A DNA stretch of 64,000 bases from Sphingomonas sp. TREG-RG-20F-R18-01 (GCF_022662475.1 NZ_JAKNQQ010000002.1:744001-808000); one strand, 5' to 3'; positions 52,546 through 62,597 are shown, counted from the stretch's first letter. Numbers and translations: made by a program. The notes: generated by a model from the letters alone, not told the origin.

Positions 52546-52549
52546 TACA
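52532..52549. promoter_or_regulatory. PpsR/CrtJ-type site upstream of bchC
   Basis: TGT-N12-ACA. A weaker half-site (ACA at 52521-52523) lies at the position expected for an 8-bp-spaced partner, but its other half (CGA) does not match. Confidence 0.75.
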
Positions 52550-52592
52550 CTCAGAGCAGACCCGGATCGGGCTGTCGTACGGGAGAAACGCG

Positions 52593-53519
52593 GTGGAAAC
52601 ACTGGCAGTGGTATTGGAGGCGCCCCAGCGGCTGGTCCTTCGGCCGCTCGCGCTCAACGCCCCGGGGGCTGCCGATGTGCTGGTCGACATCGTGTGGAGC
52701 GGGATCAGTTCGGGAACCGAACGGCTGTTATGGTCGGGTACCATGCCGGTGTTCCCGGGCATGGGGTATCCGCTGGTGCCGGGCTACGAATCGGTCGGTC
52801 GGATCGTCGATGCGGGAGTCGAGGCGCGGGGGCGGATCGGCGAGTGGGTCTTCGTACCGGGAGCCAATTGTTACCGGGATGCGCGCGGCCTGTTTGGCGG
52901 CACGGCGCAGCGGGTGGTGCTGCCTTCGGCACGCGCGCTGCCGGTCGAAGAATCGCTCGGCGCGGACGGCATCCTGACAGCCTTGGCTGCGACCGCTTTC
53001 CATGCCGTGGCGGGGGGCGCGGCACCGGATCTGGTGATCGGTCACGGTGTCCTCGGTCGGCTGATCGCACGGATTGCGATCGCGTCGGGCGCGCCTGCGC
53101 CGATGGTATGGGAAACCAACCCGGACCGCCGTGACGGGGACGGCTATACCGTGATCGATCCGGCGGAGGATGACCGTCGCGACTATGCGACGATCTGTGA
53201 CGCGAGCGGTGCCGCCGATATTCTGGACACCGCGATCGCGCGGCTCGGCAAGCGGGGCGAGATCGTCCTCGCGGGCTTCTACGACCGGCTGAGCTTCGGC
53301 TTCCCCCCGGCCTTCCAGCGCGAGGCGCGGGTCCGCATCGCGGCGGAATTTACGCCGGCCGATGTCGCGGCGACGCTCGGCCTGGTGGGCTCGGGCGCGT
53401 TGCGGCTCGACCGGCTGATCAGCCATGTGCGGCCCGCCGCAGCGGCGACCGACGCATATCCCGCGGCCTTCGTCGATCCGGCGTGCCGCAAGATGGTGCT
53501 CGACTGGAGGGCTGCATGA
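52593..53519 (+). CDS. bchC: 3-hydroxyethyl bacteriochlorophyllide a dehydrogenase BchC
   Basis: Oxidises the C3 hydroxyethyl group to acetyl. 308 residues, medium-chain dehydrogenase-like without the usual structural zinc. SGISSGTERLLWSG and VPGYESVGRIV are family motifs. Starts with GTG, preceded by GGGAGAAA. Overlaps bchX by 4 bases. Confidence 0.95.
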   Translation: METLAVVLEAPQRLVLRPLALNAPGAADVLVDIVWSGISSGTERLLWSGTMPVFPGMGYPLVPGYESVGRIVDAGVEARGRIGEWVFVPGANCYRDARGLFGGTAQRVVLPSARALPVEESLGADGILTALAATAFHAVAGGAAPDLVIGHGVLGRLIARIAIASGAPAPMVWETNPDRRDGDGYTVIDPAEDDRRDYATICDASGAADILDTAIARLGKRGEIVLAGFYDRLSFGFPPAFQREARVRIAAEFTPADVAATLGLVGSGALRLDRLISHVRPAAAATDAYPAAFVDPACRKMVLDWRAA

Positions 53520-54499
53520 CGATGCTCGATCCTGGCCCGCTGCGCGACGAGGCCGCGTACGAACCCGATCCGGTCCCGACCGGTCCCATCACCAAGGAAA
53601 CGCAGATCATCGCGATCTACGGCAAGGGCGGCAGCGGCAAGTCGTTCGCTCTGGCGAACCTCAGCTACATGATGGCGCAGCAGGGCAAGCGCGTGCTGCT
53701 GATCGGCTGCGACCCAAAGAGCGATACGACCTCGCTGCTGTTCGGCGGCAAATCGACCCCGACGATCATCGAGACCAGCTCGCGCAAGAAGCTCGCGGGT
53801 GAGGAGATCGGGATCGAGGACGTCTGCTTCCAGCGCGACGGGGTGTTCGCGATGGAACTCGGCGGGCCCGAGGTCGGGCGCGGGTGTGGCGGGCGCGGGA
53901 TCATCCACGGGTTCGAGACGCTCGAGAAACTCGGGTTCCATGAGTGGGGCTTCGACTATGTCCTGCTCGATTTCCTGGGTGACGTGGTGTGCGGCGGCTT
54001 CGGCCTGCCGATCGCGCGGGACATGTGCCAGAAGGTGATCGTGGTCGCGTCGAACGACCTGCAATCGCTCTATGTCGCCAATAACGTGTGCAAGGCGGTA
54101 GACTATTTCCGCAAGATGGGCGGGAATGTCGGCGTCGCGGGGATGATCCTCAACAAGGACGACGGCACCGGCGAGGCGCAGGCGTTCGCCGCGGCAGTCG
54201 GCATCCCGGTGCTGACCGCGATCCCCGCGAACGAGGACATTCGCAAGAAAAGCGCGAATTACCAGATCATCGGCAAGCCCGGCGGGCAATGGGCGAGCCT
54301 GTTCGAGGAGCTCGCGGTCAACGTCGCGGAAGCCCCGCCGCTCAGGCCGTCGCCGCTCGATCAGGACGGGTTGCTCGGGCTGTTCTCGGCGGATGTGACG
54401 GGCGCGGATTACGCGCTGAAACCTGCGAGCCAGGCGGACATGCGGGGCGTTGCGTATGTGACGAAGCCGACGCTCGAGGTGGTGTACGATGCCGTCTGA
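53516..54499 (+). CDS. bchX: Chlorophyllide reductase iron protein BchX
   Basis: NifH-like ATPase that donates electrons to BchYZ. 327 residues: P-loop GKGGSGKS (36-43), the two cluster-bridging cysteines in GRGCGGRG (Cys124) and LGDVVCGG (Cys159). ATG at 53516 overlaps bchC. Its last codons overlap the bchY start by 11 bases. Confidence 0.97.
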   Translation: MTMLDPGPLRDEAAYEPDPVPTGPITKETQIIAIYGKGGSGKSFALANLSYMMAQQGKRVLLIGCDPKSDTTSLLFGGKSTPTIIETSSRKKLAGEEIGIEDVCFQRDGVFAMELGGPEVGRGCGGRGIIHGFETLEKLGFHEWGFDYVLLDFLGDVVCGGFGLPIARDMCQKVIVVASNDLQSLYVANNVCKAVDYFRKMGGNVGVAGMILNKDDGTGEAQAFAAAVGIPVLTAIPANEDIRKKSANYQIIGKPGGQWASLFEELAVNVAEAPPLRPSPLDQDGLLGLFSADVTGADYALKPASQADMRGVAYVTKPTLEVVYDAV

Positions 54500-56150
54500 G
54501 GCTGGCCTTTCTTCTTCTTCTTCTAAGCCCCTCCCCTTCAGGGGAGGGGTTGGGGGTGGGGCCGTGCCTGCTTCCAGCGGTGCGTCTGCTGGACTGCCCC
54601 ACCCCAACCCAGTGGCGGGTCGATCAGGCTCCCAGCCTGATCTGAACCGCGCGGGGCGCGGTTCACCCGCCACTCCTGAAGGGGAGGGGCTTGCGTGTGC
54701 AAACGGCACCACGCTCCGAGAAGCCGCAGAACGCGCCGGAAAATCCGAAATCCTAGCCCGCTACGACGCCGACTACCCCAAAGGCCCCCACGACCAGCCC
54801 CAATCCATGTGTCCAGCCTTCGGCTCCCTCCGCGTCGGCCTGCGGATGCGCCGCACCGCCACCGTCCTCTCGGGCTCCGCCTGCTGCGTCTACGGCCTCA
54901 CCTTCACGTCGCATTTCTACGGCGCGAAACGCAGCGTCGGCTACGTCCCCTTCTCGTCCGAGACGCTGGTGACGGGCAAATTGTTCGAGGACATTCGCGA
55001 CGCGGTTCATCAACTCGCCGACCCCGCGCTGTACGACACGATCATCGTCACCAACCTCTGCGTCCCGACCGCGAGCGGCGTGCCGCTGCAATTGCTCCCC
55101 GACCAGATCAACGGGGTGCGGATCATCGGGATCGACGTCCCCGGCTTCGGCGTGCCGACGCATGCCGAGGCGAAGGACGTCCTTGCGGGTGCGATGCTCG
55201 CTTATGCGCGCAAGGAGGCCGAACAGGGCCCCGTCGCCGCGCCAAAGCAACGGCCGGACCGGCCGAGCGTGACTCTCCTCGGCGAGATGTTCCCGGCTGA
55301 CCCGCCAGGAATCGGGCTGTTGCTCGAACCGCTGGGCTTGGCGGCCGGCCCGGTCGTGCCAACACGTGAATGGCGCGAACTGTATGCGGCGCTCGATTGC
55401 GCCGTGGTCGCCGCGATCCACCCCTTCTACACCGCGAGCGTCCGCGAATTCGAGGCGGCCGGGCGCACGGTCGTCGGGTCTGCCCCGGTCGGTGCCGAGG
55501 GGACGGCGGCGTGGCTCGACGCGATCGGCGCGGCCTGCGGGATCGCGCAGGACAAGGTCGATGCCGCGAAGAACCGCTTCCTCCCCGCGATCCGGGGCGC
55601 ACTCGCGGCGCGGCCGATCGCCGGGCGGATCACCGTGTCGGGCTATGAAGGCTCCGAACTGCTCGTCGCGCGGCTGCTGATCGAGAGCGGCGCGGACGTA
55701 CCCTATGTCGGCACCGCCTGCCCGCGCACGCCCTGGTCCGAACCCGACCGCGACTGGCTGGTCAGCCGCGGCGTCCGCGTCCAGTATCGCGCCAGCCTCG
55801 AGCAGGACATCGCCGCGGTCGACGCATTCGGCCCCGATCTCGCGATCGGCACCACGCCCGTGGTGCAGCACGCCAAGCAGAAGTCGATCCCGGCGCTCTA
55901 TTTCACCAACCTCATCTCGGCGCGCCCGCTGATGGGGCCGGCGGGGGCGGGGAGCCTCGCGCTGGTGGTGAATGCGGCCCTCGCCAACCAGGCGCGCTTC
56001 GACAGGATGACCGCGTTCTTCGAGGGGGTGGGCACCGGCGCGACCGCTGGCGTGTGGGAAGACACGCCGGTCGAGCGGCCCGAATTCAAGGCGAAATACG
56101 CCGCAAAACGCATCGCCGCTGCGAAGGCCGAAGAAAGCGTGGGGTCATGA
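54489..56150 (+). CDS. bchY: Chlorophyllide reductase subunit BchY with repeat-encoded N-terminal extension
   Basis: With BchX and BchZ reduces ring B of chlorophyllide a. The conserved cluster cysteines are in QSMCPAFG (Cys108), SGSACCVYG (Cys133) and VTNLCVPT (Cys191). In the Roseobacter enzyme I recall these as Cys62, 87 and 145, a constant offset of 46, so the extra sequence is all upstream. Residues about 12-70 are encoded by a long-form family 3 repeat (54526-54692), in frame. No start codon lies between the repeat and the first conserved block, so the extension must be translated. Confidence 0.93.
   Translation: MPSEAGLSSSSSKPLPFRGGVGGGAVPASSGASAGLPHPNPVAGRSGSQPDLNRAGRGSPATPEGEGLACANGTTLREAAERAGKSEILARYDADYPKGPHDQPQSMCPAFGSLRVGLRMRRTATVLSGSACCVYGLTFTSHFYGAKRSVGYVPFSSETLVTGKLFEDIRDAVHQLADPALYDTIIVTNLCVPTASGVPLQLLPDQINGVRIIGIDVPGFGVPTHAEAKDVLAGAMLAYARKEAEQGPVAAPKQRPDRPSVTLLGEMFPADPPGIGLLLEPLGLAAGPVVPTREWRELYAALDCAVVAAIHPFYTASVREFEAAGRTVVGSAPVGAEGTAAWLDAIGAACGIAQDKVDAAKNRFLPAIRGALAARPIAGRITVSGYEGSELLVARLLIESGADVPYVGTACPRTPWSEPDRDWLVSRGVRVQYRASLEQDIAAVDAFGPDLAIGTTPVVQHAKQKSIPALYFTNLISARPLMGPAGAGSLALVVNAALANQARFDRMTAFFEGVGTGATAGVWEDTPVERPEFKAKYAAKRIAAAKAEESVGS
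54526..54692. repeat. Family 3 palindromic repeat inside bchY, in frame
   Basis: Long form, closely matching 21542-21708 (outer AGCCCCTCCCCTTCAGGGG arms, inner GGGGTGGGG arms, extra inner hairpin). Starts 37 bases after the bchY start codon. Confidence 0.92.
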
Positions 56151-56166
56151 GCGGCCTTTCCCTCAG

Positions 56167-56259
56167 CCGTCACCCTGAACTCGTTTCAGGGTCCACCGCG
56201 CAACACCGGCAGACTGCCATCGTTGCGCGGTGGATGCTGAAACGAGTTCAGCATGACGG
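56167..56259. repeat. Family 2 palindromic repeat between bchY and bchZ
   Basis: Second copy of the 2763-2854 element with outer CCGTCACCCTGAAC / GTTCAGCATGACGG and long inner CCACCGCGCAAC / GTTGCGCGGTGG arms. It separates genes that are otherwise packed. Confidence 0.92.
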
Positions 56260-56283
56260 AGCATTTGGGGGGGAGGTCACGCC

Positions 56284-57729
56284 ATGACCCTCATCCTCGA
56301 TCACGACCGCGCCGGCGGTTACTGGGGCGCGGTCTACGCTTTCACTGCGATCAAGGGCCTGCAGGTCATCATCGACGGCCCGGTCGGCTGCGAGAACCTC
56401 CCCGTCACGTCGGTGCTGCACTATACCGACGCGCTCCCGCCGCACGAACTCCCGATCGTCGTGACCGGGCTCGGCGAGCAGGAACTCGGCCGCGACGGGA
56501 CCGAAGGCGCGATGAAGCGCGCCTGGGCGACGCTCGACCCGGATCTCCCCGCGGTCGTGGTGACGGGCTCGATCGCCGAGATGATAGGCGGCGGCGTCAC
56601 GCCCGAGGGCACCGATATCCAGCGCTTCCTGCCGCGCACGATCGACGAGGACCAGTGGCAGTCGGGCGACCGCGCGCTGACGTGGCTGTGGACTCAGTTC
56701 GGCCCGAAGAAAGTTTCCGCGATCAAGCCGCCAAAACCCGGCGAGCGCCCGCGCGTCAACATCATCGGCCCGATGTACGGCAGCTTCAACATGCCCTCCG
56801 ATCTCGCCGAGATCCGCCGCCTGATCGAGGGGATCGGGGCCGAGGTCGGGATGGTTTTCCCGCTCGGCAGCCACCTCGCTGACGTCCGCAAGCTCGCCGA
56901 CGCACAGGCCAATGTCTGCCTCTACCGCGAATTCGGGCGCGGGCTGTGCGAGATGCTCGAGCGTCCGTATCTCCAGGCGCCGATCGGGCTGGAAAGCACC
57001 ACGCTCTTCCTCCGCAAGCTTGGCGAGCTGCTCGGGCTCGACCCCGAGCCGTTCATCGAACGCGAGAAGCACACGACGATCAAGCCTTTGTGGGACCTGT
57101 GGCGCTCGGTCACGCAGGATTTCTTCGGCACCGCGAGCTTCGGCATCGTCGCGACCGAAACCTATGCGCGCGGCATCCGCAATTTCCTCGAGACCGACAT
57201 GGGGCTCCCCTGCCACTTCGCGTTCGCACGCACGGCCGGGGTCAAGCCCGACAATCAGGCGGTGCTCGATGCGATCCGCGGCAATCCGCCGCTGATCGTG
57301 TTCGGCAGTTTTAACGAGCGCATGTACATGGCCGAGACCGGCGCGCGCGGCGTCTATATCCCCGCGAGCTTCCCCGGCGCGGTGATCCGGCGGCATACCG
57401 GCACGCCGTTCATGGGCTATGCCGGCGCGACCTACCTGATCCAGGAAGTGTGCAACGCGCTGTTCGACGCGCTTTTCCACATCCTCCCGCTGGCAGGACA
57501 GCTCGACCAGGTCGAGGCGACCCCCGCGCGGATCGAGCGCGACGTCGCGTGGGACGACGACGCCAAGTCCGCGCTCGACGCGGTGGTCGAGCGGGAGCCC
57601 GTGCTGGTCCGCATCTCGGCCGCCAAGCGGATCCGCGACGCGGCCGAACGCGGCGCGCGCCGCGCGGGCGAGGCCTCTGTCAGCGCACGTCGGCTCGCCG
57701 ATGCAATCAGCGAAAGCCGCGGCGGGTGA
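56284..57729 (+). CDS. bchZ: Chlorophyllide reductase subunit BchZ
   Basis: Third subunit of chlorophyllide a reductase. 481 residues; the cluster cysteine is in [10 protein letters not shown] (Cys36). Its C-terminal ~60 residues resemble a PCP-red/LIPOR-like helical extension. ATG at 56284 has GGGGGGAGG nearby, and lies 133 bp after bchY because a repeat sits between. Confidence 0.96.
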   Translation: MTLILDHDRAGGYWGAVYAFTAIKGLQVIIDGPVGCENLPVTSVLHYTDALPPHELPIVVTGLGEQELGRDGTEGAMKRAWATLDPDLPAVVVTGSIAEMIGGGVTPEGTDIQRFLPRTIDEDQWQSGDRALTWLWTQFGPKKVSAIKPPKPGERPRVNIIGPMYGSFNMPSDLAEIRRLIEGIGAEVGMVFPLGSHLADVRKLADAQANVCLYREFGRGLCEMLERPYLQAPIGLESTTLFLRKLGELLGLDPEPFIEREKHTTIKPLWDLWRSVTQDFFGTASFGIVATETYARGIRNFLETDMGLPCHFAFARTAGVKPDNQAVLDAIRGNPPLIVFGSFNERMYMAETGARGVYIPASFPGAVIRRHTGTPFMGYAGATYLIQEVCNALFDALFHILPLAGQLDQVEATPARIERDVAWDDDAKSALDAVVEREPVLVRISAAKRIRDAAERGARRAGEASVSARRLADAISESRGG

Positions 57730-57853
57730 CCCCGCGCGCGCCCGATCTTTCCGCACCCGCGCGGACACCCGATCCTCACGGCGCGACGCCGCGCGGATGT
57801 AGCCGGGGAGCGCATCCCACGCTCCTGTTGGTCGTCACGATGGAGACCGAGCA

Positions 57854-58015
57854 ATGAGCGACAAGAGAGACGAAAGATTTGGGCCAGGAACCTATCTGAC
57901 CCCCGAGGAGGCCAAGGAGTTCCACAAGATCTTCATGACCAGCTTCGCCCTGTTCACCGCGATCGCGATCGTCGCGCACATCCTGGTGTGGATGTGGAAG
58001 CCGTGGATTCATTGA
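57854..58015 (+). CDS. pufB: LH1 antenna beta subunit PufB
   Basis: 53 residues, single transmembrane helix; the bacteriochlorophyll-binding His is in [13 protein letters not shown]. Begins [12 protein letters not shown] and has the usual [14 protein letters not shown]-terminal segment. GGAG lies 8 bases before the ATG. No pufQ is seen in the 124-bp gap after bchZ. Confidence 0.95.
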   Translation: MSDKRDERFGPGTYLTPEEAKEFHKIFMTSFALFTAIAIVAHILVWMWKPWIH

Positions 58016-58045
58016 TCGCCCGACCTTGAAGAGGAGACCCACGTC

Positions 58046-58228
58046 ATGTGGAGAATTTGGCTGATATTCGATCCGCGACGCACGCTCGTCGCGCTGTTCG
58101 CGTTCCTGTTCGTGCTGGCCTTGTTGATTCACTTCATCCTGCTCAGCACGGATCGGTACAATTGGCTCGACGGCCCGCGCCATGCGCCCGTCGCGGCCAG
58201 CGCGGCGGCGGCACCGCCCGCCCAGTGA
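58046..58228 (+). CDS. pufA: LH1 antenna alpha subunit PufA
   Basis: 60 residues: [14 protein letters not shown] lead-in, one helix with bacteriochlorophyll ligand His in [10 protein letters not shown], and an Ala/Pro-rich C-terminal tail. Pairs with PufB in the ring around the reaction centre. Confidence 0.96.
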   Translation: MWRIWLIFDPRRTLVALFAFLFVLALLIHFILLSTDRYNWLDGPRHAPVAASAAAAPPAQ

Positions 58229-58241
58229 CAGGCGTATCCTT

Positions 58242-58273
58242 GGTGCGACGGGGACGCGACAGCCGTTCCCCGT
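58242..58273 (+). other. Intercistronic hairpin pufA/pufL
   Basis: 10-bp perfect stem GCGACGGGGA / TCCCCGTCGC with a 12-base loop. In Rhodobacter a hairpin at this place protects pufBA mRNA from 3' decay so antenna exceeds reaction centre; the same role is likely. Confidence 0.75.
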
Positions 58274-58345
58274 CGCCCTCAAGGCAGGAGATCGTGCACC
58301 CGCGATAAGGCCGCATGCGACCTTCGTCGGGAGGAGGGAGTCGTC

Positions 58346-59185
58346 ATGGCGTTGCTGAGTTTCGAACGGAAATACCGCGTGCGCGGTGGCACGCTGCTTG
58401 GCGGGGATCTTTTCGATTTCTGGGTCGGTCCGTTTTACGTCGGCTTTTTCGGAGTCACGACCGCCCTGTTCTCGGCGCTCGGCACCGGCCTGATCGTCTA
58501 TGCCGCGTCGCTCGGACCGACCTGGAACATCTGGCTGATCAGCATCGCGCCGCCCGACCTGTCCTATGGCCTGTCGCTTGCGCCGCTGCGCGAAGGTGGG
58601 TTCTGGCAGATCATCACCATCTGCGCGGTCGGGGCGTTCGTGTCCTGGGCGCTGCGCGAGGTCGAGATCTGCCGCAAGCTCGGGATCGGCTATCACGTGC
58701 CCGTAGCATTCGGGGTGGCGATCTTCGCCTATGTCTCGCTGGTGGTGATCCGCCCGTGGCTGCTCGGCGCGTGGGGCTTCGGCTTTCCGTACGGGATTTT
58801 CAGCCATCTCGATTGGGTGTCGAACACCGGCTACCAATATCTCCATTTCCATTACAATCCCGCGCACATGCTCGCGGTGAGCTTCTTCTTCACCACGACG
58901 CTCGCGCTTGCCTTGCACGGCGGGCTGGTGCTCTCGGCGGTCAATCCCGCGAAGAACCCGGACGGGACGCAGGGCGAGGTCAAGTCGCCCGAATATGAGG
59001 ACGCCTTCTTCCGCGACACGATCGGCTATTCGATCGGAACGCTCGGCATCCACCGGCTCGGGCTGTTCCTCGCGCTGAGTGCGGGGTTCTGGAGCGCGAT
59101 CTGCATCATCATTTCAGGCCCGCTGTGGACACGCGGCTGGCCCGAATGGTGGAGCTGGTGGCTCAACCTGCCGATCTGGTCGTGA
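58346..59185 (+). CDS. pufL: Reaction centre L subunit PufL
   Basis: 279 residues, five helices. His154, His174, His191 and His236 are at places of the pigment and iron ligands; Glu218 (in EYEDAFFRD) corresponds to the QB-site Glu212 of Rhodobacter. A good ribosome binding site (GGAGGAGGG) precedes it. Confidence 0.98.
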   Translation: MALLSFERKYRVRGGTLLGGDLFDFWVGPFYVGFFGVTTALFSALGTGLIVYAASLGPTWNIWLISIAPPDLSYGLSLAPLREGGFWQIITICAVGAFVSWALREVEICRKLGIGYHVPVAFGVAIFAYVSLVVIRPWLLGAWGFGFPYGIFSHLDWVSNTGYQYLHFHYNPAHMLAVSFFFTTTLALALHGGLVLSAVNPAKNPDGTQGEVKSPEYEDAFFRDTIGYSIGTLGIHRLGLFLALSAGFWSAICIIISGPLWTRGWPEWWSWWLNLPIWS

Positions 59186-59198
59186 AGGGGGAAAGACG

Positions 59199-60173
59199 AT
59201 GGCACGCTATCAGAACATCTTCACCCAGGTGCAGCTGCGCGCCGCACCCGAGATGGGGCCGCTGCTCGGGCCGTATGAATTCCCGCGGCTCGGCCAGCCC
59301 GGCTTCTCCTACTGGATGGGCAAGATCGGCAATGCGCAGATCGGGCCGATCTACCTTGGCGGGCTCGGCATCCTGTCGCTGATGTTCGGTTTTCTCGCGT
59401 TCGAGGTGGTCGGGCTCAACATGTGGGCGTCGGTCGGCTGGGATCCGATCCAGTTTGCGCGGCAATTGCCGTGGCTCGCGCTCGAACCGCCGGGGCCGGA
59501 ATATGGCTTCCAGCTGTTCGTGCCGCTGGCGCATGGCGGCTGGTGGCAGATCGCGGGGTTCAGCATGACGACGTCGGTGCTGCTGTGGTGGGCGCGGACC
59601 TATCGGCGCGCGCGCGCGCTGGGGATGGGGACGCATGTCTCCTGGGCGTTTCTCAGCGCGATCTGGCTGATGGTGGTGCTGGGCTTCCTTCGCCCGATGC
59701 TGATGGGCAGCTGGGCCGAGGCGGTGCCGTTCGGGATCTTCCCGCACCTCGACTGGACCGCGGCGTTCTCGATCCGCTACGGCAATTTGTTCTACAATCC
59801 GTTCCACTGCCTTTCGATCGTGTTCCTCTACGGATCGACCCTGCTGTTCGCGATGCACGGCGCGACGATCCTCGCGGTCGGGCGCTACGGCGGCGAACGC
59901 GAGATCGAGCATATCACCGATCGCGGCACGGCGGCCGAGCGCGCCGCCTTGTTCTGGCGCTGGACCATGGGGTTCAACGCGACGTACGAATCGATCCATC
60001 GCTGGGCCTGGTGGTTCGCGGTGCTGACCACGCTGACTGGCGGGATCGGGATCCTGCTGACCGGGACCGTCGTCGACAACTGGTATCTCTGGGCGATCCA
60101 GCACGGCTATGCGCCGGCCTATCCCGGCTCGGGCGTCGTCGATCCCGCCACGCTACGGGGAGCAGCACAATGA
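59199..60173 (+). CDS. pufM: Reaction centre M subunit PufM
   Basis: 324 residues. His183, His203, His220, Glu235 and His267 match the pigment and iron ligands, Trp253 the QA-site Trp (one more than Rhodobacter numbering). ATG at 59199 after GGGGGAAAG. Stop overlaps pufC (ATGA). Confidence 0.98.
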   Translation: MARYQNIFTQVQLRAAPEMGPLLGPYEFPRLGQPGFSYWMGKIGNAQIGPIYLGGLGILSLMFGFLAFEVVGLNMWASVGWDPIQFARQLPWLALEPPGPEYGFQLFVPLAHGGWWQIAGFSMTTSVLLWWARTYRRARALGMGTHVSWAFLSAIWLMVVLGFLRPMLMGSWAEAVPFGIFPHLDWTAAFSIRYGNLFYNPFHCLSIVFLYGSTLLFAMHGATILAVGRYGGEREIEHITDRGTAAERAALFWRWTMGFNATYESIHRWAWWFAVLTTLTGGIGILLTGTVVDNWYLWAIQHGYAPAYPGSGVVDPATLRGAAQ

Positions 60174-61267
60174 GCGGCTTCGACAGGATCATCGGCACGG
60201 CCGGGCTGATCGCGGCGGTCGTCGTGCTCGGCGGGTGCGAACTGGGGCATAAGGACACGCAACAAACCGGGTTTCGCGGCGCGGGGATGGCGCAGATCGT
60301 CGATCCCGATCACGTCGCCAAACTCTCGGCGATCCCGCCGCCACCCTATCCGCTTCCCGACGACAGCGGGCCGCGCGCGCGGGAAACCTATCAGAATGTG
60401 CGCGTGCTGGGCAATGTCTCGACCGAGCGGTTCAACCATCTGATGGCGGCGATGAGCCAATGGGTCGCGCCGCCCGCGCAGGGGTGCAATTACTGCCACA
60501 ACCCCAACAACATGGCCTCGGACGAGAAATACACCAAGGTCGTTGCGCGGCGGATGTTGCAGATGACGCGGACGATCAACGGCACATGGTCCAGCCACGT
60601 CAAGGCGACCGGCGTCACCTGCTACACCTGCCATCGCGGCAATGCGGTGCCGACGTACAAATGGGCGATCGCCGAGGGCGTCGCCGATCCCGATACGATC
60701 GTGCGCAACAAGCATGGGCAGAACAGCCCCAACGCCGCGGTCGGCTATGCCTCGCTGCCCTATGACCCGTTCCAGACCTATCTCAACGGCACCGCGCAGA
60801 TCCGGGTCGCGGCGAGCAGCGAATATCCGTCGCCCGACCACGTGGTTTCGGTCAAGCAGGCGGAACAGACCTATGGCCTGATGATGCACATGAGCACCGC
60901 GCTCGGCGTGAATTGCACCTATTGCCACAACAGCCAGTCGTTCCGCTCGTGGAGCCTCAGCCGGCCGCAGCGTGCGACCGCCTATTACGGCATTCGCATG
61001 GTGCGCGACGCCAATGCACACTACATCACGTCGCTGACCGCGGTGTTCCCCGCCTATCGCAAGGGGCCGCACGGCGATCCGTACAAGATCAACTGCCAGA
61101 CGTGTCATCAGGGCCAGTCGAAGCCGCTCGGCGGCTATTCGATGCTGGCGCTCAACCCGACGCTGAAGGGGCCACCGGTGCCGACCGCGCCGCCCGAGGG
61201 CGGCGCGGCGGGGGCGGCGGTCCCGGCGGTCCTTGCCAACCCGCAGGCGATGACGCGGCGGCAATGA
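60170..61267 (+). CDS. pufC: Tetraheme reaction centre cytochrome c subunit PufC
   Basis: 365 residues, lipid-anchored: lipobox VLGGC (Cys23). Four heme sites CNYCH (106), CYTCH (151), CTYCH (249), CQTCH (309). Reduces the photo-oxidised special pair. Ala/Pro-rich C-terminal tail. Coupled to pufM. Confidence 0.97.
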   Translation: MSGFDRIIGTAGLIAAVVVLGGCELGHKDTQQTGFRGAGMAQIVDPDHVAKLSAIPPPPYPLPDDSGPRARETYQNVRVLGNVSTERFNHLMAAMSQWVAPPAQGCNYCHNPNNMASDEKYTKVVARRMLQMTRTINGTWSSHVKATGVTCYTCHRGNAVPTYKWAIAEGVADPDTIVRNKHGQNSPNAAVGYASLPYDPFQTYLNGTAQIRVAASSEYPSPDHVVSVKQAEQTYGLMMHMSTALGVNCTYCHNSQSFRSWSLSRPQRATAYYGIRMVRDANAHYITSLTAVFPAYRKGPHGDPYKINCQTCHQGQSKPLGGYSMLALNPTLKGPPVPTAPPEGGAAGAAVPAVLANPQAMTRRQ

Positions 61268-61327
61268 CCGATTGAGGCTATCTGATGCGCTTTGGCGCGC
61301 GCATAGGCGCCAGGAAGGAGGCAGCGC

Positions 61328-62587
61328 ATGGATCGTCTGAGTCTGCGCAGCCATCCGCTGCGTGCGTCATTGTCGGAAGAGATGCACGTTCGGCGGCTGC
61401 CACGCTTTGCCGCGCCGTGCCGGTTGATGCAGATCGTGACGGTGCTGGGCGAAGAGGGTGCCGCCAGCGCAGGGGTGCATTTCGATGCGATCGGCGCGCG
61501 CGTGGGCGTCGGTCTGGCGCCGTCCGCCAAATATGCCGTGGTCGACCTCGACGGCATGAAACTGGTGCTTGAGCGGCACACCGAATTCGCGAGTTACACC
61601 TTCATCCGCGAAGGGGCGTTCGACCAGCCCTTCTCCCCCGACGTGTTCGATCCCGTCGCGGCGGACATTCTCGAGGGGATGCCGGGGGACGTGATCCGCG
61701 CGACGCAGATCGCGGTCTATCCGCCCGGCACCGATCCGCCGGCGGAAGATACGCTCGACACGCTGTTCGTGCCCGAGGCGCTGATCCTGTGCGACGTCAG
61801 CGACGGCAAGGCGCGGGTGATGTCCGATTTCCGGCTCAACCCCGATGGCTTCGGACGCCTTCTGCTGTTCGACCAGGGGCTGCTCCGCGACGAACCCGCG
61901 CAACTCGTCCTGCGGCTGCAGGAACTCGGCAATTATCGCAACATGGCGTTGCTCGGCCTGCCGCTCGCGCAACGGCTGACCCCGGACGTGTCGCGGCTCG
62001 AGGCGCGGCTGGCGACACTCACCGCGGCGGTGTCCGAACGCGTCTCGCAGGACGACAGCCTGCTCGACGAGCTGACCTATCTCTCGGCCGAACTCGCGCG
62101 GTTGCTCGCCGAAACGCGCTACCGGATGAGCGCGACGCGCGCTTATGCACAGCTCAGTCTCGACCGGCTCGAGACGCTCGGGATCGGGCGGATCCCGGGG
62201 TATCAGACGCTCGCCGATTTCACCGAACGGCGGCTGACCCCGGCGGTACGGACCTGCGACAGTTTCTCCGCGCGGCTCGCCGATCTGTCGCAGCGGGCAG
62301 CCTGGACCAGCGAGCTGCTCCGCACGCGGATCGACATTGCGCTCGCGAAGCAGAATCGCGACCTGCTGGCGTCGATGAACACGCGCACGCACCTGCAATT
62401 GCGGTTGCAGCAGACGGTCGAGGGGCTGTCCGTCGTGGCGATCAGTTATTATGCGGTCGCGCTGATCGGATACCTCGCCGCGCCGGCCCATGCGTGGAAG
62501 GAATGGGTGATGGTCGCCGCGGTGCCGCTGGTGTTCGGGGGCGCATGGCTGTTCGCACGGCGGTTGCGGCGCGGCCTGGAGGAATAG
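61328..62587 (+). CDS. DUF3422 membrane protein
   Basis: 419 residues of the DUF3422 family: conserved N terminus HPLRASLSEEMHVRRLP and a C-terminal pair of membrane helices (VVAISYYAVALIGYL, WVMVAAVPLVFGGAWLF). The middle is long and helical. Function unknown. Same strand and 60 bp after pufC, ahead of hemA, so perhaps part of the puf transcript. Confidence 0.88.
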   Translation: MDRLSLRSHPLRASLSEEMHVRRLPRFAAPCRLMQIVTVLGEEGAASAGVHFDAIGARVGVGLAPSAKYAVVDLDGMKLVLERHTEFASYTFIREGAFDQPFSPDVFDPVAADILEGMPGDVIRATQIAVYPPGTDPPAEDTLDTLFVPEALILCDVSDGKARVMSDFRLNPDGFGRLLLFDQGLLRDEPAQLVLRLQELGNYRNMALLGLPLAQRLTPDVSRLEARLATLTAAVSERVSQDDSLLDELTYLSAELARLLAETRYRMSATRAYAQLSLDRLETLGIGRIPGYQTLADFTERRLTPAVRTCDSFSARLADLSQRAAWTSELLRTRIDIALAKQNRDLLASMNTRTHLQLRLQQTVEGLSVVAISYYAVALIGYLAAPAHAWKEWVMVAAVPLVFGGAWLFARRLRRGLEE

Positions 62588-62597
62588 GAGGCATCCC

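Noticed and set aside
56147..56287. Short frame starting at the bchY stop, containing HPELVSGS and MLKRVQHDG
   Set aside because: This peptide is a translation of the family 2 repeat; the copy at 2763 gives nearly the same peptide. It is not a gene.
57730..57853. Possible pufQ between bchZ and pufB
   Set aside because: The 124-bp gap holds no frame long enough, and no hydrophobic segment of PufQ type. Only a weak hairpin (57807-57825) is present.
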